Shown: positions 9,569 through 18,917, counted from the first letter of the stretch. The stretch: DNA of 64,000 nt from Cellulomonas wangsupingiae (GCF_024508275.1 NZ_CP101989.1:3658001-3722000), one strand, 5' to 3'. Program-made: numbers and translations. The notes: generated by a model not told the origin, from the sequence alone.

Positions 9569-9926
9569 TGAGAACACTCTCCAGCACGCTCAGGGACAGG
9601 GCGGGGCTTTCACCGGTGTTGACCTCGACCGGCTGTGAGGTGTGCACGCGCACAGAGTTGGCGTCGGTGAGGTCGGACACGAGGATCCGGACGACACCGA
9701 GCGGCAGATGGAGGAGCGCCGACAGCTCGGCGACCGAGATGTACCCGGCCGACGCGTGCTGGATGATCGCGCGCTTCTCAGGCGTCAGCCCCCTGGTGGC
9801 CACCGCGCCCGGCATGACCTCGACCAGCGCCTCGAGAGGCAGGTCGGAGCGCGCCGAGCGCACGCGGCCCCCGGTCACGGCGTAGGGCCGGACCGTGCGG
9901 GCTTCGTACTCGAGGTGTTCGCTCAT
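9549..9926 (-). CDS. DUF742 protein (CvnC type)
   Basis: A 125-residue DUF742 protein with a winged-helix-like fold: YISVAELSALLHLPLGVVRILVSDL looks like a DNA-binding or protein-binding winged helix. It begins MSEHLEYEARTVRPYAVTGGR, where the RPYxxTxGR stretch is the family hallmark. It lies between the roadblock gene (11-base gap) and the GTPase gene (20-base overlap), the standard conservon order. Role: a partner of the kinase/roadblock/GTPase complex, exact activity unknown. Confidence 0.9.
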   Translation of the reverse strand: MSEHLEYEARTVRPYAVTGGRVRSARSDLPLEALVEVMPGAVATRGLTPEKRAIIQHASAGYISVAELSALLHLPLGVVRILVSDLTDANSVRVHTSQPVEVNTGESPALSLSVLESVLNGISAL

Positions 9927-9937
9927 GACAGGTGGCC

Positions 9938-10387
9938 TCAGGCGACGGGCGCCCGGGTGGCGCCGTCGATCGGGAGCTGACCGCGCATCTCGGAGATGAG
10001 CTGCGGGGTGAGCGTGGCCTCGGTGCGCGAGACGAGCATGGCCATCTCGTACCCGATGAGCCCGACGTCGCACGTCGCCTCGGCGACCACCGCGAGGACG
10101 GAGCCGTTGGAGACGCTCATCAGGAACAGGAACAGGTGGTCCATCTCGATGATGGCCTGGCGCACCTCGCCTGCCCGGAGCTGGCGCGACGCGCCACGGG
10201 TCAGGCTCGACATGCCGGAGACGATGGCCGCGAGCTGGTCGCCGCTGGTGCGGTCCAGCTGGTCGGACATGGCCATGAGCAGGCCGTCGGCCGACACCAC
10301 GAGGGTGTGGCGAGTGCCGGGCACGGTCCGGACGAAGTTGTCCAGGAGCCAGCCGAAGTTGGCTGCCTCGGTGCTGAGCGCGGTCAC
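9938..10387 (-). CDS. Roadblock/LC7-domain protein (CvnB type)
   Basis: A 149-residue roadblock/LC7 protein. It begins near NFGWLLDNFVRTVPGTRHTLVVSADGLLMAMSD, the canonical roadblock strand with SxDGL. Roadblock proteins pair with MglA-like GTPases as activating or scaffold partners. GTG 10387 is preceded by a strong AAGGAGGA. It is 88 bases downstream of the kinase gene and 11 upstream of the DUF742 gene, all leftward, so one transcript is likely. Confidence 0.92.
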   Translation of the reverse strand: MTALSTEAANFGWLLDNFVRTVPGTRHTLVVSADGLLMAMSDQLDRTSGDQLAAIVSGMSSLTRGASRQLRAGEVRQAIIEMDHLFLFLMSVSNGSVLAVVAEATCDVGLIGYEMAMLVSRTEATLTPQLISEMRGQLPIDGATRAPVA

Positions 10388-10475
10388 ACTTCCTCCTTCA
10401 TGGTGCAGTCTGGGCCGACTGCGAGCGGGGTGTCACCGGTGACGCACAGGCCACCGGAGCTTCGGGGTCGTCGGA

Positions 10476-13400
10476 TCACGAGTGGTCACCGTCCTGGGGG
10501 CCGTGTGCGGCGCGGCGTCCGCGCGACGTACCGGTCTGGAAGCTGGACAAGCGGGAACGCAGCTGGTCCGCGTCTCGCTGGACGGGGCGCTCCTCCGTCG
10601 GTGCCGGCGCGGCGGGGACCGCGCTCGGCACACGCTTGGTGAGGCGCTCCGAACCGCCCGCCCCCACGGCACTGGGCCGGTACGCGGACAGCTGGCTGAG
10701 CTCGGAGAGAGCCTGCTCCTGGATGTCCGAGCGGAGGGCGAGCATCGCCGCGACCTCGTCGTCGAGCGTGCCCACGCGGGGTGCGGCCGACGGCGGGACG
10801 GACGGGTGCGGCACCGTCGAGGCGGGCGCGGCCTGACGGCCCGTCCACTCCGGCGGGGACCACGAGGGCGCGGGACGCGCCTCCTGGACGACGGGGCTGG
10901 GCACCGACTGCGGCGCGGGCGGTGCCGACCACGCGGGTGCCTCCCAGCCGTTGGCGGCGGGCGCCGGCGGCGCGGCCGGTGCGGACGCCGCGGCGTCGGG
11001 CCCCCACGCGGAGGTCCGCAGGGGGGTGCGGTCCACGGCGGGCGGCGCAGCGGGCTGCGCAGCGGGCTGCTCCATGAGGTCGACGCCGTCGTCCTTCTTC
11101 CGGCTGAAGAAGTTGCCCCACCGGCGCTTCGGCTTGTCCTCGGCCGGGGCCACGAGGTCGCTGAACGCGGGTGCCGCAGGCTCGCGAGGGCCGGCGTCGA
11201 CCGCGGTCGGCTGCCACGCGGAGGCGGCCGGCGCGACCGGTGCCGGGGCGACGGGCTGCGGCTCCACGGGTGCGAAGACCTGCGTCGGCTGGTCGCCGGC
11301 CGCGGTACGTGCCCAGGCCGGGGTGCTCGGGCGGGACTCCTCGGGCCTCGGGCTCGTGGGCTCGCGGCGGACCGACGTGAGCGGGGCCGCCTGGCCCTGC
11401 CACACGGGGGCCTCCCAGACCGGTGCCGTCGGCTGCGGGTCCGGCTCGAGCTCGGGCGGCGCGGAGACCGCGGAGACCGGTGCCCAGGGGGCCGCGACCT
11501 CCTCCTCGACCTCGACCTCGGGCTCGGCCTCGACGTGCGCCTGCTGCTGCTCGACGGGTGCGGGGGCCGACCACGCGGACTCGGTGCGTGCGGGCTCCGG
11601 GACGACGGGGATCGCACCGGTGTGCCAGGCGCGCGCCTCGTCGAGGGACCGCTCGAAGGGCACGTACGGCGCCGTGTACTGCAGCGCCGGGCTGTCGGTG
11701 CTGCCCGCCCAGCCCGAGTACCCGCTGTACGACGTGAACGTCGGCTCCGGGTCGGGCTGCGCGGCACCGTCGGTGGCGCCGGCCGCGTCCTGGGACCAGT
11801 CCTGCGGCTCGTCACCGGGCACGGGCTCCTGCGCGGCCGCGTCGGCCTGCGCCCACTGCGCCGGCTGCGGGGCGTCCCACGTCGACGACTGCGGCGCGTC
11901 CCACGACGCGGCAGGAGCCTGCGGGGCGTCCCACGTCGACGACTGCGGCGCGTCCCACGACGCGGCAGGAGCCTGCGGCTCCGTCCATGACGGCTGCTCG
12001 GGCTCGGCCCACCGCTGCTGCTGCTCGGGCTCGGCCCACCCCTGCTGCTGCTCGGGCTCGGCCCACCCCTGCTGCTCGGGCTCGGCCCACGACGCGGCGG
12101 GTGCCTGCGGCTCGTCCCAGGCGGGGGTCGAGAACTGCTCGGACGACGCGTCGGGACGGGCGTCCTGCGCATCCCGGCGCTGGTCCGCCTGCGGCGACTC
12201 CCACGGCTGGGCCTCGGTGTGCACGGGCTGCCACGGCTGCTCGTCCGCCGGCGCCCAGGCGTTCTCGTCGACCTCGGGAGAGGCCCACGCCGCGGCCGGC
12301 TCCTCGGCGGGCTCGTCGGTCCGGGGCTCGGCTCCACCACCACGGGTGGGCAGCGGGGCGGCGCCCAGGTCGCGCCACGACGGCACGGGCCAGCCGGACT
12401 CCTCGGCCGCGCCGCCCGACGCCGAGGACGCGGGGGCCTCGGGCTCCAGCGACGGCACGACGAACGGGGTGGCCGCGGGCGCGGCGGGCGCCGCGGCCAG
12501 GCCACGGAAGCCGGAGAAGAGACCGACGCGGGCCGTCGGGTCGGCGGGCGCGGCGGGACGCGTCTCCTCCTGCACGGGCTCGCTGGCCCAGGCGGAGGTC
12601 GCGGCACGCGCACGTGTCGGGAGCCCGGCCGAGAGCGGGGTCGCGGCGACCGCCGGGGACCACTCGCCCGTGTCGACGGACAGCTCGGGCGACAGCGTCG
12701 TGTCCGGGGCCTCGGCGAGGACGATGTTGTTCTCGTCGAACGTCTTGCGCGACCTCGTCGGCAGCGCGCCCGGGGCGTTGAGCATCGGGACGGGGATGGC
12801 GTCCTCGTCCGGCGCCTGCGGCTGCGCCGGTGCGGGCCGGCTCACGGGCGCAGCAGCCGACTCGTCGCCGCGGCGGCGACGCGGCAGGCCGAGCGCCGTC
12901 TCGCCGTCGGTCAGCTCCGCGAGGTCGACCTCGCGGACGGCCGGCGCCTCGATCTGCGGTGCCGCCGCCGCGGCGGACGGCCTGCCGTACACGCTGACCT
13001 CGTTGGCCGAGAACAGGGTGCTGGGGAACTGCACGAACGCCTCGGTGCCGGTGCCGCCGACGCGCTTGCGGAGCGTCACCTCGGCGCCCAGGCGCTGCGC
13101 GAGGCGGCCGACGACGAAGAGGCCGAGGCGCTGCGCACCGAGCGCGTCACCCGCGGAGACCGAGGCGATCTTGCGGTTGGCCGCCTCGATCTCGGCTTCC
13201 GTCATCCCGAGGCCCTGGTCGGTGATCCGGACGACGACCGAGGCGCCGTTGACGCCCGTCGTGACCATCACCGGGGTCTCCGGCTCCGAGAAGACCGTGG
13301 CGTTCTCGAGGAGCTCGGCGATGAGGTGGGCCGCCGACAGGGCGTTGAAGCCGAGCATGTGCGGGTCGACCTGCAGGTCCAGCTGGACGCGGTCGTACTG

Positions 13401-14861
13401 CTCGATCTCGGAGGACGCCGTGCGGATGACGTCCGACAGGGGCATCGCGTCCCGCAGGCGGCGGCCCGAGTCGATGCCCGCGAGCACGAGGAGCGACTCG
13501 GCGTTGCGGCGCATCCGGGTGGCGAGGTGGTCGAGCCGGAACAGGTTGGCCAGCGTCCCGGGGTCCTCCTCCGCACGCTCGAGGGAGTCGATGAACGAGA
13601 GCTGCCGGTTGAGCAGGACCTGGTCACGGCGGGCGACGTTGACGAACATCTCGGCGATGGAGCCACGCAGCGCGGCCTGCTCCTGCGCGACCTGCACCGT
13701 CGTCGCGTTGACCGCGTTGAACGCCTGCGCCAGGCGGCCGACCTCGTCGCTCGAGCGGACGGGGATGGGCGCCAGGGTGATCTCGGGACCCTCGCCCGGC
13801 GTCGACACCTGCTCGACGAGCCGCGGCAGCTGCTCGCGGACGTCGGCCGCCGCGCTCGTCAGCCGGCGGAGCGGGACGACGATCGAGCGGGAGACGGTGA
13901 CCGCGAAGACGAAGGACGCGATCAGCGCGAGGAGGGCGAGCGCGACGGTCACGAGGGCGGTGTCGCGCGCGTCGGACACGCCCTGCTCGGCCACCGCGTT
14001 GGCGCCGCTGAGCACCTCCGCGTTCACCTCACCGATCATCGACATCTGCTTGCTGGACTGCTCGGACCACTCGGCGAGGTCGATCGCCGCGATGGAGCCC
14101 GCGGTGCCCTGGGTGAAGAGCGCACGCATGGACAGCAGGTCCTGCGTCGGGTCACCCGTGCTCAGCGCGACGTCCTCGAGCTCGAGGTCCGACACGGCGT
14201 TGCGGCTGCGCTCGCGCGCCAGCTCCGTCACCGTGGTCTGCGCCTGGAAGTTGCGGGCGGCGGCGGGGCTGTCGACCCCGGCGGCCTTCAGGTCGATGCC
14301 GCTGATGTACTCGTTCACGAGGGAGTCGGTGAGCAGCGAGAGCTCACGGTTCGCCGAGACGTACTGGGCGAGCTCGCGGTCGCGCAGCGCGTTGGCCACG
14401 CCCTCGAGCACGAGCGTCTGGCCCTCGATGACGTTCTGGAGGCTGTTCTTCAGGACGATGCGCTGGGCGCCCTCGTCGACGCGCTGCCGCAGCTGCGGCA
14501 GGCGCGTGTTGTAGAGGTCCTGCTGGTCCCGGAAGTCCTGGACGACGGAGTCGGGGAACTGGCTCAGGTCGAGCTGGCCGGTGACCGCCTGCGCGTCCTC
14601 GAGCGCGTCGTCGGTGACCTCGCGTGCGGCCATGATCTGCTCCGGGGACGCGCCGGTCAGCGAGAGGATCCGCTCCTGCTGGAACGCCGCCGTGAGAGGG
14701 CTCAGCGCGTCGAGCGTGCGCACCACGGTCTGGGTCGTCCGCGCGTACCGGAGATCCTGGATCGCGCCGAACGAGATGTACGCGCCCGCGGCGAGCAGGA
14801 CGATCATGGGCACGGCGAGGACCGCCAGCACCTTGGCGCGGATGCCGAGCCGTCGCAGCAT
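10476..14861 (-). CDS. Conservon sensor kinase, NIT-HAMP-HATPase with long Trp/Pro tail
   Basis: A 1,461-residue membrane sensor. TM1 is at about 13-32; a nitrate/nitrite-sensing (NIT) type helical domain spans about 45-300; TM2 follows, then HAMP and a kinase core. The core has LFRLDHLATRMRRN (likely phospho-acceptor His), the N box ELLENATVFS and DQGLGM. After about residue 620 the rest (more than 800 residues) is low-complexity, rich in Ala, Pro, Trp, Glu and Gln, with tandem EPQAPAASWDAPQSSTW and WAEPEQQQ repeats. The C-terminal end (LDDEVAAMLALRSDIQEQALSELSQL) looks ordered again. It heads the roadblock/DUF742/GTPase operon. Start ATG 14861 has AAAGGA upstream. Conservon kinases usually have shorter tails. 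Confidence 0.92.
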   Translation of the reverse strand: MLRRLGIRAKVLAVLAVPMIVLLAAGAYISFGAIQDLRYARTTQTVVRTLDALSPLTAAFQQERILSLTGASPEQIMAAREVTDDALEDAQAVTGQLDLSQFPDSVVQDFRDQQDLYNTRLPQLRQRVDEGAQRIVLKNSLQNVIEGQTLVLEGVANALRDRELAQYVSANRELSLLTDSLVNEYISGIDLKAAGVDSPAAARNFQAQTTVTELARERSRNAVSDLELEDVALSTGDPTQDLLSMRALFTQGTAGSIAAIDLAEWSEQSSKQMSMIGEVNAEVLSGANAVAEQGVSDARDTALVTVALALLALIASFVFAVTVSRSIVVPLRRLTSAAADVREQLPRLVEQVSTPGEGPEITLAPIPVRSSDEVGRLAQAFNAVNATTVQVAQEQAALRGSIAEMFVNVARRDQVLLNRQLSFIDSLERAEEDPGTLANLFRLDHLATRMRRNAESLLVLAGIDSGRRLRDAMPLSDVIRTASSEIEQYDRVQLDLQVDPHMLGFNALSAAHLIAELLENATVFSEPETPVMVTTGVNGASVVVRITDQGLGMTEAEIEAANRKIASVSAGDALGAQRLGLFVVGRLAQRLGAEVTLRKRVGGTGTEAFVQFPSTLFSANEVSVYGRPSAAAAAPQIEAPAVREVDLAELTDGETALGLPRRRRGDESAAAPVSRPAPAQPQAPDEDAIPVPMLNAPGALPTRSRKTFDENNIVLAEAPDTTLSPELSVDTGEWSPAVAATPLSAGLPTRARAATSAWASEPVQEETRPAAPADPTARVGLFSGFRGLAAAPAAPAATPFVVPSLEPEAPASSASGGAAEESGWPVPSWRDLGAAPLPTRGGGAEPRTDEPAEEPAAAWASPEVDENAWAPADEQPWQPVHTEAQPWESPQADQRRDAQDARPDASSEQFSTPAWDEPQAPAASWAEPEQQGWAEPEQQQGWAEPEQQQRWAEPEQPSWTEPQAPAASWDAPQSSTWDAPQAPAASWDAPQSSTWDAPQPAQWAQADAAAQEPVPGDEPQDWSQDAAGATDGAAQPDPEPTFTSYSGYSGWAGSTDSPALQYTAPYVPFERSLDEARAWHTGAIPVVPEPARTESAWSAPAPVEQQQAHVEAEPEVEVEEEVAAPWAPVSAVSAPPELEPDPQPTAPVWEAPVWQGQAAPLTSVRREPTSPRPEESRPSTPAWARTAAGDQPTQVFAPVEPQPVAPAPVAPAASAWQPTAVDAGPREPAAPAFSDLVAPAEDKPKRRWGNFFSRKKDDGVDLMEQPAAQPAAPPAVDRTPLRTSAWGPDAAASAPAAPPAPAANGWEAPAWSAPPAPQSVPSPVVQEARPAPSWSPPEWTGRQAAPASTVPHPSVPPSAAPRVGTLDDEVAAMLALRSDIQEQALSELSQLSAYRPSAVGAGGSERLTKRVPSAVPAAPAPTEERPVQRDADQLRSRLSSFQTGTSRGRRAAHGPQDGDHS
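11866..12095 (-). repeat. Tandem coding repeats in the kinase tail
   Basis: Two copies of a 54-bp unit (near 11871 and 11925, period 54) code for QAPAASWDAPQSSTWDAP. Directly upstream in the gene, about three 27-bp units code for WAEPEQQQG-type nonapeptides (11998-12090). All periods are multiples of three, so length change keeps the frame. The Trp spacing is regular. Confidence 0.8.
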
Positions 14862-15115
14862 GTCGATCCTTTCCCTTCGCCCGACGTCGGACGCTCGCTG
14901 CGGTTACCGCTCGCGTCCGTCACGCAGCCACCGCAGGTGACTGCCGTCTGCGCTTCATCGGTACCTGGACACCGGACCATTAGCCCGCCGCCCGAGTTTG
15001 CCACGGACCTCACCCCTCCCGATACGCCATGTACGACGCAAATCGCCGCAGCGCCCCGTGGGCGGACCGGCGCGCCTGCGCGGCGCCCGGGACGTCGGCG
15101 TCGTACGGTCCGCGG
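14862..15115. other. Divergent intergenic region, conservon operon / oxidoreductase
   Basis: About 254 bases between two divergent starts. The oxidoreductase side carries a leaderless promoter (15104-15109). On the kinase side I see an AT-richer patch around 14980-15050 that could hold its promoter, but no clear hexamer pair. Confidence 0.45.
15104..15109 (+). promoter_or_regulatory. Leaderless -10 for the oxidoreductase
   Basis: TACGGT ends six bases before GTG 15116, and no Shine-Dalgarno sequence is present. Confidence 0.6.
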
Positions 15116-16129
15116 GTGCGCGCCGTCGTGGTCACCTCGCCCGGGGGGCCGGACGCCCTGCGCGTGGAGCACGTCCCGGACCCCGTGCCGGGGCCGGGCG
15201 AGCTGCTGATCGAGGTCGCCGCTGCCGGCGTCAACCGCGCTGACCTGCTGCAACGCCGTGGTCGCTATCCCTCACCGCCCGGCGCGCCGCCGTGGCCCGG
15301 CCTGGAGGTCTCCGGGGTGGTCGTCGGCGTGGGACCGGCCGACGGCGCCGCCAGCGGCCCCGGCACCCCGGGCCCCGCCGCCGCCGTCCCGCGCCCGGGC
15401 GACCGGGTGGCCGCACTCCTGGCGGGCGGAGGTTACGCCGAACGGGTGACGGTGAACGCTTCCCTCACTCTTCCGGTCCCCTCAGGGAGCGCGCTCCAGG
15501 ACGCGGCGGGCCTCCCGGAGGCCCTCGCGACCGTGTGGTCCAACTTCCGGGCGGCGGCGCTCGCGCCCGGGGAGACGGTCCTCGTGCACGGCGGCTCGGG
15601 CGGGGTCGGGTCGGTCGCCGTGCAGCTCGCGCACGCCCTCGGCCACCGGGTGCTGGCCACGGCCGGCGGCGCCGAGCGGTGCGCCCGGGTGCGTGCGCTC
15701 GGTGCCGACGTCGTCGTCGACCACCGCGCGCAGGACGTGGGCGAGGCGGTGGACGCGGCGACGGGCGGCCGCGGCGTGGACGTCGTGCTCGACGTCCTGG
15801 GCGGGGGCGCGCTGGCCGCCAACGTGCGCCTGCTCGCCGAGGGCGGGCGGCTCGTCGTCATCGGCCTCCAGCAGGGCAGCCGCGGCGAGCTCGACCTGCC
15901 GGCGCTGATGGCGCGCCGCGGGTCCGTCGTCGCCACGACCCTGCGCGACCGTCCCCTCGCGCAGAAGGCCCGCATCATGGCGGAGGTCCGCGAGCACGTG
16001 TGGCCGCTGGTGCTCGCCGGGCGGGTGCGTCCGGTGGTGCACGCGCGGCTGCCCCTGGTCGACGCCCCGCGCGCCCACGAGATGCTCGAGTCGGGCGAGG
16101 TGTTCGGCAAGCTGCTGCTGGTCCCCTGA
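15116..16129 (+). CDS. NADPH:quinone oxidoreductase, zinc-independent MDR family
   Basis: A 337-residue medium-chain dehydrogenase of the quinone reductase (QOR/PIG3) class. N-terminal GroES-like part with AAAGVNRADLLQRRGRY, the PIG3/QOR signature; NADPH loop HGGSGGVGSVAVQL at about 158-171; no catalytic zinc ligands. It ends AHEMLESGEVFGKLLLVP, typical of the family. A 20-residue Gly/Pro/Ala insert (about 73-92) sits in the first domain and may be a surface loop. It should reduce quinones with NADPH. GTG 15116 was chosen because a TACGGT hexamer lies exactly six bases upstream. It is convergent with the AGE isomerase gene, eight bases apart. Confidence 0.88.
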   Translation: MRAVVVTSPGGPDALRVEHVPDPVPGPGELLIEVAAAGVNRADLLQRRGRYPSPPGAPPWPGLEVSGVVVGVGPADGAASGPGTPGPAAAVPRPGDRVAALLAGGGYAERVTVNASLTLPVPSGSALQDAAGLPEALATVWSNFRAAALAPGETVLVHGGSGGVGSVAVQLAHALGHRVLATAGGAERCARVRALGADVVVDHRAQDVGEAVDAATGGRGVDVVLDVLGGGALAANVRLLAEGGRLVVIGLQQGSRGELDLPALMARRGSVVATTLRDRPLAQKARIMAEVREHVWPLVLAGRVRPVVHARLPLVDAPRAHEMLESGEVFGKLLLVP

Positions 16130-16137
16130 GCGCCGCC

Positions 16138-17370
16138 TCAGTCCAGCAGGCCGGCGGCCAGCGCGGGTGCGAGCGCGGGCGTCAGCGGCAGCCGCGGGAT
16201 GAGCGTGGCCTGCACGGCGTGGTAGAGGTCCGCCTTGCCGAGCCACACGGTCCGCGAGACACGGTTGTCCGTCCCCAGCTCGTGCCACCACGAGCCGCCG
16301 TCGGCGTCCAGGACGTGCTCGCCGATGTAGTCCCACCACTGCGTGTACAGGTCGTCGTACCGCGCCTCACCGGTCGCGGCGTGCAGCGCGGCGGCCGCCG
16401 CCACCGCCTCGGCGACGACCCAGTGCATGCGCTCGCGCACCACGGGCCGGCCCTCCCAGTCGACCGTGTAGACGAAGCCCGGCGCACCGTCCACGTCCCA
16501 GCCCTCGCGGACCGCGGCGTCGAACAGCGCGACCGCGTCGTCCAGCATCCAGGCCGGCGCCACGTCGCCGCGCGCGGTCAGCGCGGCCCGCGCGTGCAGC
16601 GTCAGCCGCGCCCACTCCAGCCAGTGCCCCACCGTCGCGCCGTACGGCCGGAACGGGTGCGCCGGGGTGTCGGCGTTGTACTCCAGGTCGGGGGTCCACG
16701 TGGCGTCGAAGTGCTCGGGGATGCGCCACCGGTTGCCGCACGCGAAGCCGTGGACGACGCGCTCGACGACGCGCAGCGCCCGGTCCAGCCAGATGCGGTG
16801 GCCCGTGACGTCGGCCGCCGCGAGGTACGCCTCGACGGTGTGCATGTTCGCGTTGACGCCGCGGTACGGGTCCAGGTGCGTGAACCCGCGGTCCCACTCC
16901 TCGACGACCATGCCGGCCGACTCGTCCCAGAACCAGCGCTCCTGCGCCGCGAGCGCCTCGTCGAGCACGTCGCGCGCCCCGGGGCGGCGCGCCGCCGTCG
17001 CGCTGGCCGCCGCGAGCACGACGAAGGCGTGCGGGTACGCGGCCTTGGTGGCGTCGTGCGGCGTGCCGTCGGCGCCGACCTGCGCGAACCAGCCGCCGTG
17101 CTCGTCGTCGTGGAACAGCCCGGTCAGCGACGCCAGCCCGTGGTCGACGACGGCCGCCGCGCCCGGCCGGCCCGCGAGGTGCGCGAGCGCGTAGACGTGC
17201 GTCATGCGGCACGTGATCCACAGCTCGAGGAACCCGGGCAAGGGCCTGCCCGCGTCGTCCAGCCGGGTGAAGCCGCCGCCCGCGCGCCGCGACGCGTGGC
17301 CGAACCGCCAGAGCCGGTCGGTCTCCGCCTCGAGCCAACGGTCGTGCGCCGGGGTGCTGAGCCACGCCAT
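16138..17370 (-). CDS. AGE-family epimerase/isomerase (YihS/mannose isomerase-like)
   Basis: A 410-residue (alpha/alpha)6-barrel sugar isomerase of the N-acylglucosamine 2-epimerase superfamily. Family stretches include GGGFTRLDDAGRP at the entrance, ITCRMTHVYALAHL, NANMHTVEAYLAA, RWRIPEHFDATWTPD and MHWVVAEAVAAAAALH, which carry the conserved Arg, His and Glu. These fit aldose-ketose isomerases such as mannose or sulfoquinovose isomerase better than the ATP-dependent epimerase. The exact sugar is not resolvable, and no sulfoquinovose genes are nearby. ATG 17370 has TAGGCT six bases upstream, so it is probably leaderless and divergent from bpa. Confidence 0.88.
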   Translation of the reverse strand: MAWLSTPAHDRWLEAETDRLWRFGHASRRAGGGFTRLDDAGRPLPGFLELWITCRMTHVYALAHLAGRPGAAAVVDHGLASLTGLFHDDEHGGWFAQVGADGTPHDATKAAYPHAFVVLAAASATAARRPGARDVLDEALAAQERWFWDESAGMVVEEWDRGFTHLDPYRGVNANMHTVEAYLAAADVTGHRIWLDRALRVVERVVHGFACGNRWRIPEHFDATWTPDLEYNADTPAHPFRPYGATVGHWLEWARLTLHARAALTARGDVAPAWMLDDAVALFDAAVREGWDVDGAPGFVYTVDWEGRPVVRERMHWVVAEAVAAAAALHAATGEARYDDLYTQWWDYIGEHVLDADGGSWWHELGTDNRVSRTVWLGKADLYHAVQATLIPRLPLTPALAPALAAGLLD

Positions 17371-17376
17371 ACGGGC

Positions 17377-17382
17377 AGCCTA
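17377..17382 (-). promoter_or_regulatory. Leaderless -10 for the AGE isomerase
   Basis: On the minus strand TAGGCT ends six bases before ATG 17370, with no Shine-Dalgarno between. Confidence 0.6.
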
Positions 17383-17432
17383 GCCACGCGGGTCCCCCTG
17401 CGGGCTGCGCCGGTCTGGACGATGATGGCCGG

Positions 17433-18044
17433 GTGGACCAGGACGAGCGGTACGGCGAGCACGCGACGCAGCGACCGCGGGCCGGTGCGCCCGCCGGTGC
17501 GGCCCCCCCGGGGGGCGCGCCGCGCGTCGTCGTGGTGCCGCCCGGGCCCGCGGGGCAGGACGCTCCCGGCCCGGAGGGCGAGGAGGACCTGGCCGGGATG
17601 GTGGGGCAGCCCGCCAAGGTCATGCGGATCGGCACGATGATCAAGCAGCTGCTCGACGAGGTGCGCTCCGCCCCGCTCGACGAGGCCGCGCGGGCCCGCC
17701 TCGCGGAGATCCACGAGCGGTCCCTGCGGGAGCTCGAGGAGGGCCTGTCCCCCGAGCTGCTGGAGGAGCTGCACCGCATCACGCTGCCGTTCACGGAGGA
17801 CCAGGCGCCGTCGGACGCGGAGTTGCGGATCGCGCAGGCGCAGCTCGTCGGCTGGCTCGAAGGACTGTTCCACGGCATCCAGACCGCGCTCGTCGCGCAG
17901 CAGATGGCCGCGCAGGCGCAGCTCACGCAGATGCGACGCGCCCTCCCGCCGGGCGTCGCGCCCGGGCCCGGGGGCCTCGTGGTGCCGGTCGCGCGTGACG
18001 AGCGACCGGACGACCTGCGCCCGTCGACCGGTCAGTACCTGTAG
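17433..18044 (+). CDS. bpa: Bacterial proteasome activator Bpa/PafE
   Basis: A 203-residue protein with a disordered Gly/Pro-rich N-terminus (1-50) and a four-helix core (about 60-175) that forms a ring in known homologues. It ends exactly in GQYL, the C-terminal motif that docks Bpa into the 20S proteasome pockets and opens the gate without ATP. Known role in mycobacteria: ATP-independent degradation of unfolded proteins, including HspR. No proteasome genes are in this window. GTG 17433 follows GATGAT by six bases, a weak form of the leaderless pattern, and no Shine-Dalgarno is seen. The gene is divergent from the AGE isomerase. Confidence 0.93.
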   Translation: MDQDERYGEHATQRPRAGAPAGAAPPGGAPRVVVVPPGPAGQDAPGPEGEEDLAGMVGQPAKVMRIGTMIKQLLDEVRSAPLDEAARARLAEIHERSLRELEEGLSPELLEELHRITLPFTEDQAPSDAELRIAQAQLVGWLEGLFHGIQTALVAQQMAAQAQLTQMRRALPPGVAPGPGGLVVPVARDERPDDLRPSTGQYL

Positions 18045-18068
18045 CGGACGCACGGCGCCCCGGCCCCG

Positions 18069-18911
18069 TCACGTCGCCTCCTGCTCGCGGGCCGTCAGGG
18101 CGATCGCACCGGAGACCAGGACCAGGCCCACGAGCTCGAGGCCGTGCGGCCACTGCCCCAGGACGACCGCCCCGACGACGGCAGCGGTCGCCGGCAGCAG
18201 CGCGAGCAGGATCGCGAACGTCGCGGTGCTCACCCGGCGCAGCACGACCTGCTCGAGCACGTACGGCACGAGCGAGGAGCACACGGCGATCGCGACCACG
18301 ACGAGCGCGAGCCGCGGGTCGTGCAGCACCGGCCCGGAGGCACCCGCCAGGAAGGGCGCCAGGACGAGCGCGCCCGCGGCCATCGCGACGGCGAGCCCGC
18401 TCGCACCCGGGCCGCCGGCCCGCGCGACCTTGCGCCCCAGCACGATGTAGCCGCCCCAGCACGCCGCGGCCACGCCGATCGCGACCAGTCCCGTCACGGC
18501 CCCCGGCCCGGTCTCGAGGCTGACGCCCGCGAGCAGCACGACGCCCACCGCGGCCACAGCGATCGCCACCCGGTCCCGCCAGCCCCGCCCCGTCACGGCG
18601 GCGACGGTCACCGGGCCGAGGAACTCCAGGGCGACCGCGGTCCCCAGCGGCAGGTGCTCGATCGCGACGTAGAACGCGACGTTCATCGTCGCGAGGACCA
18701 CGCCGAACAGCACCGTCACCCCGAGCCGACCGCGTCCCCACAGCTCGCGCACCCGCCAGGGCCGGCGCCACGCCAGCAGGAGCACCGCGGCGACCGCGAC
18801 CCGCAGCCACGCGACCGTCCCCGCGGGCACCACCGCGAACAGCCCGACGGCCAGCGCCGCCCCCAGGTACTGCGTCAGCCCCGAGACGACGAAGAGCAGG
18901 GGCGCGGGCAC
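18069..18911 (-). CDS. EamA/DMT-family transporter (RhtA-like)
   Basis: A 280-residue protein with about ten transmembrane helices in two five-helix EamA repeats. Typical features include GTAVALEFLGPVTVAAV in the first repeat and SLVPYVLEQVVLRRVSTATFAILLALLPATAAVVGAVVLGQ in the second, the RhtA-type threonine/homoserine exporter style (second stretch described here by its ends: SLVPYVLE to VVLGQ). It probably exports amino acids or metabolites. GTG 18911 has TAGCCT six bases upstream (leaderless). Gene end lies 24 bases from the bpa end, convergent. Confidence 0.85.
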   Translation of the reverse strand: MPAPLLFVVSGLTQYLGAALAVGLFAVVPAGTVAWLRVAVAAVLLLAWRRPWRVRELWGRGRLGVTVLFGVVLATMNVAFYVAIEHLPLGTAVALEFLGPVTVAAVTGRGWRDRVAIAVAAVGVVLLAGVSLETGPGAVTGLVAIGVAAACWGGYIVLGRKVARAGGPGASGLAVAMAAGALVLAPFLAGASGPVLHDPRLALVVVAIAVCSSLVPYVLEQVVLRRVSTATFAILLALLPATAAVVGAVVLGQWPHGLELVGLVLVSGAIALTAREQEAT

Positions 18912-18917
18912 GCCGCC

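Noticed and set aside
10951..15209. Long plus-strand frames antisense to the sensor kinase
   Set aside because: Composition (Ser/Arg/Ala/Cys-rich, no motifs) and the clear NIT-HAMP-HATPase protein on the other strand show these are shadows.
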